NCBI GenBank assembly: GCA_011947345.1
Contig: JAAVTG010000287.1
Coordinates: forward strand, 1-64,000
Direction of reading: 5' to 3'
DNA from: Phytophthora quininea
Taxonomy: Eukaryota > Oomycota > Peronosporomycetes > Peronosporales > Peronosporaceae
DNA length: 64,000 bases
Both the position numbers and the translations under genes were made by a program. Position 1 is the first letter of the stretch, and every line of letters begins with the position of its first letter. Positions 30,988 to 42,280 of this stretch are shown piece after piece. Under the pieces are notes generated by a model. It saw nothing but the letters and a program-made list of their open reading frames with translations. It made no database searches and was not told where the DNA came from.

Positions 30988-32546
30988 TTACGGCAGCGGA
31001 ATGGACTGAGCACTGTGGAAGATGTCCAGTGGGTCGTACTGCTTCTTGATCTGACGCAGTCGAGCAAAGTTGTCGGCACCCCAGTAGCGTTGGCCAAAGT
31101 CCTCGCCGAGGTCGAGGTCGCAGTAGTTCTGGTAGTTGCCACCGTCAAAGTAGGGTTCCAGAGCATCCGCGATGCCGCGAATCCACTTGTACGACGGAGA
31201 CGTCTCTGGCTCGTCTTTCTTGGCACCGACACCGATCTGCACAGACCACACGGCGTCGCGGTGGTTCCACGGGGTCATGTCGTTCTTCTGGGTGGCGAAC
31301 ACGCCGCCGTAGGCTTCAAACTGGATGTAGCACCACGTCGTCTTGGGCAGGCTGTCGGCCCACTTGAGCACGGTCTCCACTCCTTGTCGTCCATGACCGA
31401 GTTGGAGTATCCGCCCTTGATCTTGCTGTAGTCCTTGTCGGCGGTCTTGAGGTGGTGGGCCACGTCAAGCGAACTAAGGTCGTCACAAGTGTCCTTCCAG
31501 ATGTAAGCCTTGGTCGCAAGCTGCGAGCAGTTGTCACGACGGTCGTCCGTAGTGACGTGACCGATGCTCATGAGTCCCGAGTCGCTCAACAGCTTGTTCA
31601 GCTCGTCCTTCTTACCGAGGTACTGGCCCGTGAGTCTCGCGACGCCACCGTCCACAACAAGCTGCGTGGTGACCTTGGAGTCGGCCGTCGGGAAGTAGTC
31701 CATCCACGTGCGAAGAACCTCAGCCCGCACAGATTTGTTGAAAGCGATCTTGAACACCGACACCTCGGGCATCTTGTAGACCTTGATGGTGAACTGGGTC
31801 ACGATGCCGAACGAACCGGCACCACCACCGCGCAGGGCCCAGAACAGCTCCGTGTTCTCCGTGGGGAAGCCGTCACCACGGTACCGTCGTGCAGCACGAC
31901 GCGCATCTCGGTGGTCAAGTCGGCGGCGAGACCGTAGTGGCGAGCCACCATGCCGTAGCCTCCGCCCGAAATGTGGCCGCCGACGCCGACGCTGGGGCAC
32001 GTGCCGGCGTTGAAGTTGTACTCGCCAAGACGGTCGAGCTCGGTGTAGATCCACGCGAGCCGGGCACCGGCTTGACGGTAACGATAGCGGATCCCTCGGC
32101 CGCGTCCTCGGACACGAGTTTGACGTCCACCATGTCGGCGATGTCGATCACAAGCGAACCGTCCATAGAGGACAGCACTTCGTACGAGTGACCGCCACTA
32201 CGAGGCACCGGGGCGAGGCCATTGTCCACCGCACACTTGACGGCACGAACGACGTCGTCTTCCGAGGTGGCGAAGTAGACCCCGGCAGGCTTACGGTCGA
32301 TACGAGCCTTGGGGCCCGTGGCGTAATCCTCGTAGAGGGTGACTCCGCCACGAAGAAGTTGGTGTCGACGGTGACGGTGTCGTTGCCATTGCTGGTGGTG
32401 CCGTTAGCTCCATCCATGCACTTCTCGAACGCCTGCAGCTGGGACGCCGTGTCGTTTTGAGTCTGCTGCTGTTGTTCCGTCCGCGCGAAAGCGGTCGTGG
32501 CAGCTACCGCCGCGAGCAGCGTGACGACTCGAGAGAGGAGGACCAT
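30988..32546 (-). pseudogene. BBE-like FAD oxidase, copy 2, four one-base deletions
   Basis: Nearly identical to copy 1 in inverted orientation. It shares the missing C in the TTCCCCACGG site. It also lacks one base at about 32073 (ACCGTCAAGCC where copies 1 and 3 have ACCGTCCAAGCC), at about 32337 (GTCACCCTC) and at about 31383 (in GACAAGGAG). The missing base at 32073 is also missing in the fourth gene at 54598. Covalent-flavin residues and BBE tail are as in copy 1. It is either a true pseudogene or a badly corrected consensus. Confidence 0.8.
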
Positions 32547-33022
32547 CGCGGGGAGAAGACTTGTCCAGTGCGACGTCAATTCAGGAATGGCCAAAGCTAC
32601 ACGTCAGGATGGCAATGCCGTCCAATCTTCAGGTGCATCTCAGGAACTCACGTAGCCAGAGGCACTCGAATGTCTTGGATGGCGTTGACGACATCGGATG
32701 GTTCGCCGTAGGATGCAGCGCCGGATTGGGCGATGGTAGCAGCGGACACGTGATGGTAGGTTTCCTTTCTGTATACACAGTAATAGCGTCGCCAATGTCG
32801 GGAAAGCGATTATGGGGCGGCAACATTTTGTATCGTCCAGGAGCTCAAACTTTATCTTGTACTGTGTTGTTGAGCCCATAGTCGAGAGAGCCTCTGCGGT
32901 TCACAATCGAGATGGAGCTGCTGGCAACGCTGCAACTACACGACGGTCTCATGTTTGCCACTTGACAATAACGACGCTTAATCACTGCCGTAGTAAATTG
33001 GTCTGTTAAAATACAAGCAAAC
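32547..33022 (-). promoter_or_regulatory. upstream region of BBE copy 2
   Basis: Inverted counterpart of 26859-27325 with few differences. No gene seen. It includes the 8-bp hAT target duplication AAGCAAAC at 33015-33022. Confidence 0.4.
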
Positions 33023-33212
33023 CAGGGCTTCGCATCATCTCATGATGCTTGATACCCCATCAGATACAGGTAGCACAACGTGTGTATCAACTGGATGTTG
33101 ATGCGGCCAACGAACCTGCATCAGCATCAATGATACCATCGTTCTTCGAGACGATACTCTCCAAATACAATATCAAGTACTACTACTAGTACCGTAGAGG
33201 TTTCTTGTCGCC

Positions 33213-33335
33213 TTTTCCTTGGCGACACGACTTGGAGTGCACTTCGTTGTACACAGTGTTGGGAAAAATAAGCAGCTTTATTGATCGTCATTGAGTGACC
33301 AGGATGTGCCACGCCGAGAGAGCGGCGTGAGCCCC
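33213..33335 (-). repeat. split direct repeat B2 of YR element 1
   Basis: 123 bp from TTTTCCTTGGCGACACG to GGCGTGAGCCCC, the same as 33684-33806. It contains the short inverted repeat GCCGAGAGAGCGGC. Confidence 0.9.
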
Positions 33336-33354
33336 TGGGTGTGGTGTGGTGGGT

Positions 33355-33683
33355 TAGTGAACTGAGCGTGGCAAAATTGCAAGTGACTCCCAGTTGAGGA
33401 TTCACAGGGCTCTTGGCGAGGCGATGTGACACTAAAGACGCCGTTCTTGCACCTTCGGATAAGATCAGCCAGGTGGAGAACTTTGTGGCTCTGTTCGCGA
33501 CAGCTACGTCGCAGATCACTCACCTTCGGACAGGATCAGCCAGGTGGAGAGTTTTGTGGTCGAGCTCGAGGTGAGTTCCATCGGATGTAGATCGGCCAGA
33601 AACTTCACCTGCTCGGTTTGTAAACTTCAAGCCATGCCAGCCAGAGGAAAAACCGCTCTTCCACTCATGCACAAAAGCCAGCA
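33355..33683 (-). repeat. split direct repeat A2 of YR element 1
   Basis: 329 bp, the same as 38954-39282. Internally it has a tandem-like pair of TCGGATAAGATCAGCCAGGT and TCGGACAGGATCAGCCAGGT, about 68 bases apart. Confidence 0.9.
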
Positions 33684-33806
33684 TTTTCCTTGGCGACACG
33701 ACTTGGAGTGCACTTCGTTGTACACAGTGTTGGGAAAAATAAGCAGCTTTATTGATCGTCATTGAGTGACCAGGATGTGCCACGCCGAGAGAGCGGCGTG
33801 AGCCCC
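33684..33806 (-). repeat. split direct repeat B1 of YR element 1
   Basis: Second 123-bp B repeat. The A2/B1 junction reads CCAGCATTTTCC, the form expected for the joined ends of a circular intermediate. Confidence 0.9.
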
Positions 33807-33815
33807 AAATGCACA

Positions 33816-34906
33816 TCATGGGACACTCGGCGATTCAATGCGACTGCTTTTTGGTGCCATTAGCGTGGCAAGTGGAGCACCGACTGCACTCGAATAACGG
33901 GTGTACCGCTGGAATGTGTCTGACGACCATCTCCCATGCAGCTTGATGGTAGTCGAATCGGTGCCAGCAGCGATCAATGATGTTGCCCCCCACTTCGTAG
34001 CGAATGGCACGAATAATGTACCGGATTATTGCCCGTGGCAGAGGCAGCGTACTTGATCACCTGGGCCAGCTCGTCTGCATGCAGCATTCTTCGTTTGTTG
34101 AACGAGCATATCGGGTCCGTGGCGAGTAGATTTGCTTGTTGAGCATGTTCTAGCAAAATCACCGCTGCTTGTACGGGGCAGATGCAAGGGTGTCCTGACC
34201 GCAGTAGGGATCGCGTTGAGCCGCGTCCGCTCTGATCTGTTTTGCTACCTCGTAGCGTGATCTGGACCATGGCCGCGTCACCGGCGCGGTGTGCAACTGC
34301 TCCCTTGCTGTCAAACACTTCCACATCTTGCACTTGTAGGGCGTATCGGTGATGCCCACCTTTGACACTCAGAAATTCAGAGCTTCTCAACAGAAAGTAG
34401 TAGCCCAGCACCGCAGCCCCAAGAAAGAGGCGGTGCTGGGCGTTGTCGAACTTGATGTGCTGACTGATCCATTCGAGCATTCTTGGCGTGACGGGTGCTT
34501 TTGGTCGTGGAGCCTCACTAAGTCTACGCATACCGGCGATGGCTGCGGTGTGGCTGGCGTTGAGCCGGGGAGTGAATCCAGCAAACACTCGATGGAACCA
34601 CTTGATATGACTGATTTGCCTTGAATGTATCCTGTCGACCTTGGACTGGTATCGTCGCTAGCTCCACATGTGGATTGCAAAGAGAGCCATTTGAAGAGAC
34701 TGTTGATGCGGAGATTCGCTGGGTAACCATGGAGAGTGCCCGATGCTTGCGCTGAACCTGCGCCACTGAGTCCACGTTGTCTGATACTGTCGACGAGAGG
34801 TGTCGGCGATGGAGCGGACTTGAAGGGCGAGCAACCGCCGTTGTAAATTTTCCTGAAGTGCTGAGGGACGAAGACCTGCGTCCACGAGGCTGTTAGTCGT
34901 CTCCAC
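33816..34906 (-). pseudogene. tyrosine recombinase of YR element 1, one stop and one frameshift
   Basis: The N-terminal part reads SRRQYQTTWTQWRRFSASIG and FAIHMWS, then an in-frame TAG. It resumes as QISHIKWFHRVFAGFTPRLN. Catalytic residues are present: arginine in YYFLLRSSEFLSV, HxxR in CHSLRSGG, and tyrosine in HGRWSSDTFQRYTRY. Between CHSLRSGG and TSLIAAGTDST the frame changes inside a run of six G near 33985; one more G would restore it. It overlaps the end of the RT frame, as is usual in these elements. Role: integration of circular element DNA. Confidence 0.85.
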
Positions 34907-36776
34907 TCAGCAAGTTTTTCCTTGTTAGTCCATGCACGTGAGCCCAGATCTGCGATGGTATTGCTTGCACCCGCAATATGTGAAGCTGATAGTCGAATGT
35001 CGTACATAGTTTCGGCCGCACCGATTACCCGATTCATTTCTTGTGCGTGCTCATTGACACTGTGTAGTTTGTTGCACCAAGTGACTGCTGCTTTATTATC
35101 AATCCAAGCACGTACGTGTGTCAAGGTGTGGCGCTTGTCGTGTTTCCAGCGCGCACCCCATAACAAAACGGCGAACGTGGTGCTCAGTTGTTCCCGGGCG
35201 TTGATGCTAAATCTGCCGCTCTTGATCAACGCGTGTTCCTCATCGTCGAACCGAACCCGAATAAACTCGCGTGCCACCGGGTACAATACGCAGAGACCTT
35301 CGTCGCTCGCGTCCATATATATTTCTACCGATGGATCCGGTAATGCTGAAAAGAACGACAAAGGAATACTTCGAAGACGCCCATAAGTCACAATCGACTC
35401 GAACCAAGCGAGGTCAGCCTTGACTTCTGGTGGTAGCTCCACTTTGCTATATCGAGGTGCTCGTCTCCATAGCATAATGATCCGTTGAAAGAATGGTTTT
35501 CCAGCACGGATACAGGTGCACACGTGTCGAAGGCTGCCCAGTAGCTTCTCTAGTTCGGCGCGAGAAGTAGTCTCTTTCTGTTTCAGCGTTCGAATCCGGT
35601 GTAAGGCTTTCTCAATCTTCGGTTCAGGCATCGAGACTGTCCGCTTCTTCGTGTTCCATTCAAGCCCGAGCGCGACAAGCTTTTCGCTCCACGCAGTAAA
35701 TTTCTTGTGGTTGATCGATCGTGGCCCGAGGACAGCCATCATGGCTAGTCGTAACGCGGCGCTGCAGGCATCCAGTCGTCCGATGGTGTCCGGTTCTACC
35801 AGCACGTAGTCATCGACCCAGTCATGACAGAAGAACGCATCATCGTCTGAACTAGCTGGGTCCAGGGTACTTGGACTTTCACGACGAACGAGAAATGTAA
35901 TTGCCCCGCCAAAGCGACCATAATAGGCCGGCGATCCGGTCCAGCCAAACGGAAGTGACAGGTCCACCACAACCAGGTCGTGTTCAGGGACTTGGCCGGC
36001 AAACATCGGACTAGTATCCTGGTGTACAGGTACCAGCCGAAATGCCGATTTCACGTCGCCCTTCATGAGGCATAATTTCTCTCCTGGAAATTGTTGATGC
36101 AGCTGCAAAATGCGCTTAGCGATCGCGTCGACGTGGCTGTACGAGAGTTTTGGAATCTTGGCTTGGTCTGACCGGTCGTTTGTCGACTCACCTCGGGGAT
36201 ACGACAGGTCGTGTATGACACGAGCCTCAATATTCGGGTCGACACCCGCTTTTGGTACACACCCGAACGGGCTCAAATGTAGTTCCGGCCACAGTTTGGC
36301 AGCTTCCTTGTTGACGACAAGATATGAACCATTGGCTTCTTCGGCGATGCTTCGTAACAGCGCAGTTTTCCACTCGCGTGCTGATCGATGATTTTGGGGG
36401 CAGTAGTCGACGCAGGATTCGATGGTCCCGGTTTGAACAAGTGATACACTCCGTCTTGTACGATGCCGATTACTTCTTCTGCGTGCTCGTACCCATGTAG
36501 CAGCCAGGACAAGTGTTCTGGATCCAGAGCTTTATTCGGCCGCGTGTCGCGCGTTGTTTGACCGCGCCATTGCCGTATTACATCCGTTAGAGATGCTTTG
36601 GTCTGCACAATAAATTCCGATAGCGTAAGCACGCAGATGTAGTCGATTGGGTCTTCGCTTTGTCGTGTCATTGCGCAAGATGATTTGGACTGGGATTTCC
36701 ACTGAACTGCGTCGAAAAGTTTTACGCGCGACTTCGAAATGATCGTTTCCGCTTCTTGAAGACGTTTCTCCAGCAT
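34850..36776 (-). CDS. reverse transcriptase and RNase H of YR element 1
   Basis: The frame at 36273-36776 holds the conserved gag/RT linker (DTRPNKALDPEHLSWLLHGY). The next frame, from 36276, gives RT: SPFGCVPKAGVDPNIEARVI, LCLMKGDVKSAFRLVPVH, PFGWTGSPAYYGRFGGA and the active site HDWVDDYVLVE. RNase H follows: VEIYMDASDEGLCVLYP, ARAWIDNKAAVTWCNKL and SHIAGASNTIADLGSRAW. After that the open frame runs on out of frame with the recombinase. The two frames overlap at 36273-36276, so RT may be reached by reinitiation or a frame change. Confidence 0.85.
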
Positions 36777-36854
36777 AATTCGAACCTGTTCGACCGTTTC
36801 ACCTGTGATTGCAAGTTTGGCGGGCTGGCGCTGTTGTAGCTTGGGTGCCGCTAG

Positions 36855-38973
36855 TCAAAGTGATGCTGGTGGAACTCGCGATCCACGATATCTCTTGCAT
36901 ACGAATGCATGCACAATGGGCGGAAGTGACGAGACTTCAAAGTGTTCCAGGTACGAGCGAACGCACTGACCACGCTTTGATGATGGACAGCCTTGAGTCG
37001 AAATGTACTGCAAGCAGAGTTGGTTGCCGTTTTGCCTAGGAATCTCCGCGCTCACGTCTGCCGGAACAGGACGGCCTTTCCGACCAGCAGAAACTGTTGT
37101 CGTAGTCTCCATTCTTGGGTTCGGTGGGAATGACCGTGCTGATTGCAATATAGACGGATGTGCTGATGAGATCCCGTTGCCCCGTGATAGTTTAAACAGT
37201 AAACTGCTGAGCTCGGAGTCTTGGAATGTGAACCGAGCTCGAACTTGGACCTGAGTGTTGGTTCCATGTAACAGGTCCATCTGAACCGCACGCCGAAACG
37301 CTCCAAATATCTTGCTGCACCAAAATGCAATAGCCTTGACTTCAACTGGAGACCACGGATCAAAGTCGATCAAACTTTCGACAAACGACGATGCTGCAGA
37401 CACGATAGCGCGGGCCGATTGCGAAAAGAATTCGTCTCCAAAGGCAGTCAGTGCAGATATCGCCGACACCAAATGCAGCCGTGTCGGGTTCTTTGGAGTC
37501 GCTGGCAGGTTAATCTTGTTGGAGTAGTTGCTTAAATTTACGTTGTGCGAATCCGACAGCTCAAATTGGGCGTCCAGGTCGAACCGGATAAGGTGCAGAA
37601 TCGACAGCTCTCCTGGCCCGAATTCGAAAGAGTACAGACGGCGCATAATTGCAGGGTGCGGCATGAATCTCGTCGCGTCTGAGGCTCGTGCGTGATCAAC
37701 AAACACCATGGGGTCATCCTTACCTTCGTGATTAGCTGATGTGATAGCGCGATGTACTGCTGCTTGCGTCGCCGAGGGTTGAAAACGCTGGCGATTACCA
37801 CCTCTTCCTTCCGGGATCAGGTCCGAAATAGCCGAATTCCGAACCGCTCCATCTTGACGCTGTCGTACTGGCAATGGTCCCGCTACTGGTTGACTTTCGG
37901 TGTTCTGATGGCCTTGCGCGTAGGCCGTTCGCTGTCGTTTCGATGTGCGCTCAAGCTGGTCAACGTAGTCTCGTAGCAGGTCTGGTTGGTCCGCTAGGGC
38001 TCTGAGAATAGCGTGAGTGGTCGGATGACCGAACTCACTGTCTTGGTTCGTCGCGGCTGGCGTCGCATCGGTCTCTCGACTGTTAATCTGAGCTGCGCTG
38101 GCCGATGCAAGTGTAGACAGAAGATCCTCGAAGCGATCGTCACCTTCTCCAGTCCCATGGTCTGTCACAAAGCTTGTCGGTCGTGGCGAGTCGTGACTTT
38201 GTGAGGTCAATGGGGGTTGCTCTCGGATCGTCGCAAAAATGTTCACCAAGCTGAAGTCGTGGAGGCACCGTTTTTCCGCCGTCGATGTAGTACGCAAAGT
38301 CGACCACATGTCCGACGCGGATCAAGCGCGTTACGCCAGTCCGTGGACACACCCACGCAATCCGGTCGGACGATTTTGGGATTGATGAAGACGTAGCAAT
38401 TCCCGTCAGTAGCTTGCGAATGTTTTTCGTTGCTCGTTGGCCGTTTTGACCGAGAAGTCGATCAAGGATGACAGCATGCGCTTCTTCCACCTTCTCAGTA
38501 GAGTCGATCGATGGTAGTAGTTGTGTCTTCCACAACAAGAACGCGATGACAGGCGCAATCTCCGTCACTGCGTCGAGCGACACAGTCGTTTCTCCACCAG
38601 AAGTAGATAGGACAAACACGTCCCTGTCATAACCGGTGACTTGGCCATGGAGAAACGCGTTGTCTCGAATGGTGTATATGGCTCGCCGTAGCTTCCACCC
38701 CGGTCCATCAGCTGAGCTTTCCTCGGGTGGTACTTGTCGGTCGTCCACGAGCTCGCGTGGAATATTCACTCGCCTGTGGGGCTCCCCATCAGCGCTTGGC
38801 AGAAGCTGAATGCGCGCTGATAAAGTCGACCCTCTCGGCACTACTTCAGCGTATGTCGGTCCTTCTAAACCAACGTGAGGTAGGTCCTCCGGGAGAACTA
38901 GAAGCAGTTGTCGCATAGCTGGTAGAGGGTGATGGGAACTTGAGGACGGCTTGTAGTGAACTGAGCGTGGCAA
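36855..38973 (-). pseudogene. gag-like protein of YR element 1 with CCCH-type finger
   Basis: Two open frames, 38140-38973 and 36855-38309, overlap and change over near 38160-38300. The first has AIYTIRDNAFLHGQVTGYDR and HVVDFAYYIDGGKTVPPRLQ. The second has a helical, glutamine-rich centre and ends with the finger C-X8-C-X7-C-X6-H (LCLQYISTQGC and onward). Homologous parts occur in YR element 2. It is presumably the RNA-binding structural protein. A single-base change would join the frames. Confidence 0.75.
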
Positions 38974-39282
38974 AATTGCAAGTGACTCCCAGTTGAGGAT
39001 TCACAGGGCTCTTGGCGAGGCGATGTGACACTAAAGACGCCGTTCTTGCACCTTCGGATAAGATCAGCCAGGTGGAGAACTTTGTGGCTCTGTTCGCGAC
39101 AGCTACGTCGCAGATCACTCACCTTCGGACAGGATCAGCCAGGTGGAGAGTTTTGTGGTCGAGCTCGAGGTGAGTTCCATCGGATGTAGATCGGCCAGAA
39201 ACTTCACCTGCTCGGTTTGTAAACTTCAAGCCATGCCAGCCAGAGGAAAAACCGCTCTTCCACTCATGCACAAAAGCCAGCA
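38954..39282 (-). repeat. split direct repeat A1 of YR element 1
   Basis: The 5' end of the element on the minus strand, 329 bp, matching 33355-33683. Expected to contain the promoter. Confidence 0.9.
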
Positions 39283-39718
39283 ATTTACGCTGTAACGTGA
39301 AGCAACTCCCACTAACAAAGCACCCCATCAAGCAGAGCAAGAACACGAGGCCATCTATATTCAACTTATGAAAGCGTCGGTGTGTCTCTGGAAACCGATG
39401 TCTACTGCAACACAAGAGCCATTCTTCAGTCTAAGCGGATACATTATCAACGATTTTCGCACATGCCTTGACGACAAACGTGCAGAAGTGCTTTGTCTTA
39501 TGAAATCAAACGGGCAAAAGTACAAAAGACTACTGCACAGTCAGCAAGATAGCTAGGTATTGATACTGTATCAAGAGTATCATGGTGATATTGATACATG
39601 CGATTGAATTTTCAAACATCAAAAACATTAAACTCACTCTCGTGATGCGATTGTGGCCTTTGTATCAGCATCACTGATACAGCTTGAATCTCCGCTGATG
39701 CGAAGCCCTGAAGCAAAC

Positions 39719-41037
39719 CTGTGACGACATGGCGCGGGCGTTCAAAGCCTTGAGCAGTTCAATACAACGCCACAGCCCTCGCTTGTGCTTCCGCTTTGAA
39801 TCAAAGTTTGACAGGCCAAGGAAAAGTTTCTTGCCATAGGTCAGAAGAGAATCCTTTGCAGAGCTTTGACCGCATCACGGGATCAACACAAACATTGCCG
39901 CGTCAACATTGATGTAGCGACGGCGCAAACCGTCTATCCACTCGCCACGAACAGTCCAAGCTTTGTTGATCTTGCAGACACCGACACGCTTGGTGCTGCT
40001 GCAGCTCTCACATTGAAGACGGCGCTGTGGCTGCCATACCTCTTCATGCCGACCCCTGCTTGAGAAGTACAAAGCATGTGGGCTTCGAACAGCAGGAGAT
40101 GATATGATATTCTTAATATCCTGTAGCTTAGCCAAAGCGTGTGGCCCGCAGGCTTCTTCCAAACCCAGCGGTAAAATGGCAAGTCCCTTGTTTTCACAAC
40201 AATTGCAAGACTCTTTGACAGCGCCGACTGACCGAGTTCATCGGAGCTCCCAAGAGGGCGAAAGTTGTTGCCAGGTCCAGTGAAGAACGCTGCGAGTCTC
40301 AGCACTCTGGTCACAAACAGCTTTGTACTAGAGTGGACAGGACAGGAGCTTGATCGGCAACAGGGCTTATCTTATCCCTCGGTATTCGTATCACTACATC
40401 TGAGCGCATGGTTTCCAAATGCATCAAGACGCCTGCAACCAATTACAGAGGAACTGTCGCAATCTTCGAGTCCTCGAAGGACTGGAAGACTGGAGTTGGT
40501 AGCAATTAGGCAGACGAAACGGTTGTGGATGCTTCTACCACTTTGTTCAAACGTCCGAGGTCTTCTCCCGAGATCGCTGAAGTGCTTGGCCAGAGCAGGT
40601 CGACTTGATTACTTTGTTATCGATTCCGGAATGAGCTTGAGAGCTCACTCGACCAACCCTCTACAAGCCCGTTAAAAACATGCATTCCTAGTCAACTTGC
40701 CGTACTCGAGCCTTTTAACATGAATTCCACACACGGAGGTCACCTCTGAAAAGTGCCTTGACATTCACAACTAATTCCGGTAATCCTCCGTTCCTTCCCA
40801 AATTTATTTTGTGTACTAGATGATGTCTAAGAAGTGATGTGGTGAAGTTGCAAGGTCTACTTCCTCTTGGAAAGCTCGTAATCGCAACGAGGACAAGACG
40901 TCAAACAGCTCACAGTGCTGGCTTATCCCTAAACTTAGTCCAATTGCATTGGCAAATATATCTTCAAACCGCATCGTTGAGATCATGGAGCGCTGTGGTT
41001 GTAACCGGAAAGCATGCCCAGTGCCAGGATGTTCCAA
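39719..41037 (+). repeat. triplicated segment, unidentified coding-like sequence (copy 2)
   Basis: Matches 44946-46262 almost base for base and, inverted, 25907-26223 plus 2376-2800. The minus strand carries GRHEEVWQPQRRLQCESCSS and GEWIDGLRRRYINVDAAMFV; the plus strand carries NAASLSTLVTNSFVLEWTGQ. The right end, from 40815, is the start of the gene at 46056 but stops abruptly after GCCAGGATGTTCCAAG, where copy 3 begins. No known domain. Confidence 0.75.
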
Positions 41038-41423
41038 GTAGTCATACCATCAGCTCGTACTTTGTCTTGCCGCCGACCGTCGAGGTCGTGAAATAGTCGT
41101 AAGCTACGTTGGAAATTAGGCCGGGGTTGGACGGGTACGTGTACTCCATCGTGGTGGGGATCGACTCGACGTCCGTGAGCCGCATCGGCAAAAAGGTCAG
41201 CGCCGCGTTAGCAAACGACTTGACCTGCCAGGTATTTGAAGCTCGTGTGTCACGCGATCTCCGAGACGCTGGAGCCGTCGACCTCCATACACTGTCCACC
41301 GTTCTTGTCGTTATTCACGACCCCGATGCGAGACCGAGTCGGTTAACAAAGACCCTAAAGTATTCAAACCAAAGCGAAAGCTTGAACGCACCAAAGGTTG
41401 TTGTACACCGTGTAGTCCCCGGC
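41038..41423 (-). pseudogene. GH12 middle part in inverted orientation, copy 3
   Basis: The reverse complement of the spacer 29746-30128. On the minus strand it reads TWQVKSFANAALTFLPMRLT, DVESIPTTMEYTYPSNPGLI, SNVAYDYFTTSTVGGKTKYE, LMV and a stop. It preserves the LTFLPMRL segment that is frameshifted in the spacer copy. Being inverted relative to 41424-42081, it cannot be translated with it. Confidence 0.85.
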
Positions 41424-42081
41424 GGCCAACCCCGGCGGTACCTGGCCCCTGACAACCACCGGCCAGCCGTTAAAGAGCTTGACCATTGAGTGGCACCGAA
41501 TTCAACCTGTACCAGGGATGGAACAACAACACCAAGGTGTACTAGTGGCTCGCCAAGAAGCCAACCACGAGCTTCTCGGCCGGGACAAACTTGCCAATCA
41601 GGCAATGGACTCTCAACGAAGCATTCAATTGCGCTTTGAAGGGACAACTACTCAACTACAGCAATGGGCACCGGTACTTCAGCATCAACATGGAGATGTC
41701 GCTTACTGGGCTGACAATAAGGAAACCACGACGCGAGATGGCATTGTGGCCAATCCCCTTGGAGCATTTACAGTTGACTCGACCGAGTTGACCGCAGACA
41801 CCGGTGGAGAGTAGCTCTGGTCGGGATGACAGCTAGTGGACGACTCAGGGACGCCCACTAGAATGGACATAGGAAGTCGTTAGCATAGCTAAGTGACATC
41901 AATGTACCTCACTGAAAAAAAAAAAAAACGAGCTTCTCGACCGACCTCAAGCAATTCTTCAACGAACAACACGATCACCTCGACCCAGTACCTGACTCAC
42001 GTGCAGGCCGGCACGGAACCATTCATCGACAACGCGACGTTGACGGTGTCCCAGTTTTCGATGGCTGCCAATACTGCGTAA
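41424..42081 (+). pseudogene. GH12 C-terminal part, copy 3
   Basis: Same content as the copy 2 3' half: LANPGGTWPLTTTGQPLKSL, GTEFNLYQGWNNNTKVY, a TAG, WLAKKPTTSFS, the retroinsertion, then TSTQYLTHVQAGTEPFIDNA and TLTVSQFSMAANTA with stop at 42079-42081. Confidence 0.83.
41579..41927 (+). mobile_element. poly-A retroinsertion in GH12, copy 3
   Basis: 349 bp between ACGAGCTTCTCG at 41567-41578 and 41928-41939, ending in about 14 A. It differs from copy 2 by lacking one ATCA repeat unit near the end. Confidence 0.88.
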
Positions 42082-42280
42082 AGCCGTTTCGAATGAACAT
42101 TTTGCCGCGAGGGAACACCGCCGCATCAAATGCATGGCCCGCCATACCAGTAACTCCCAAACCACAAGTTACTATTGGTGATGACAAAGTCGTAGTATAT
42201 TATCTATTTCGTCGATAATATGTATGGTTGGAAAACTTGAACCAAGTAGTCGGAATTTCTGCCAGGACGCTTCACACACT

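Larger units (their letters stand above)
33213..39282 (-). mobile_element. YR element 1: PAT/Ngaro-like retroelement with complete split direct repeats
   Basis: 6070 bp on the minus strand. Repeat A (329 bp) is at 38954-39282 and 33355-33683. Repeat B (123 bp) is at 33684-33806 and 33213-33335. Read on the minus strand this is A1, coding region, B1, A2, B2, the split-direct-repeat plan of Ngaro and PAT-type elements. The paired repeats appear identical. The empty site GCCTATTTACG in the sister hAT copies shows insertion without target duplication. The element codes for gag, RT, RNase H and tyrosine recombinase and has only a few breaks. Confidence 0.92.
33023..39710 (+). mobile_element. small hAT derivative, copy 2, split by YR element 1
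   Basis: The outer parts (33023-33212 and 39283-39710) add up to 618 bp and equal the intact copies at 26232-26850 and 44319-44937. Target duplication AAGCAAAC at 33015-33022 and 39711-39718. The C-terminal dimerisation-like frame is at 39368-39556 (SLSGYIINDFRTCLDDKRAE, VLCLMKSNG). Confidence 0.9.
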
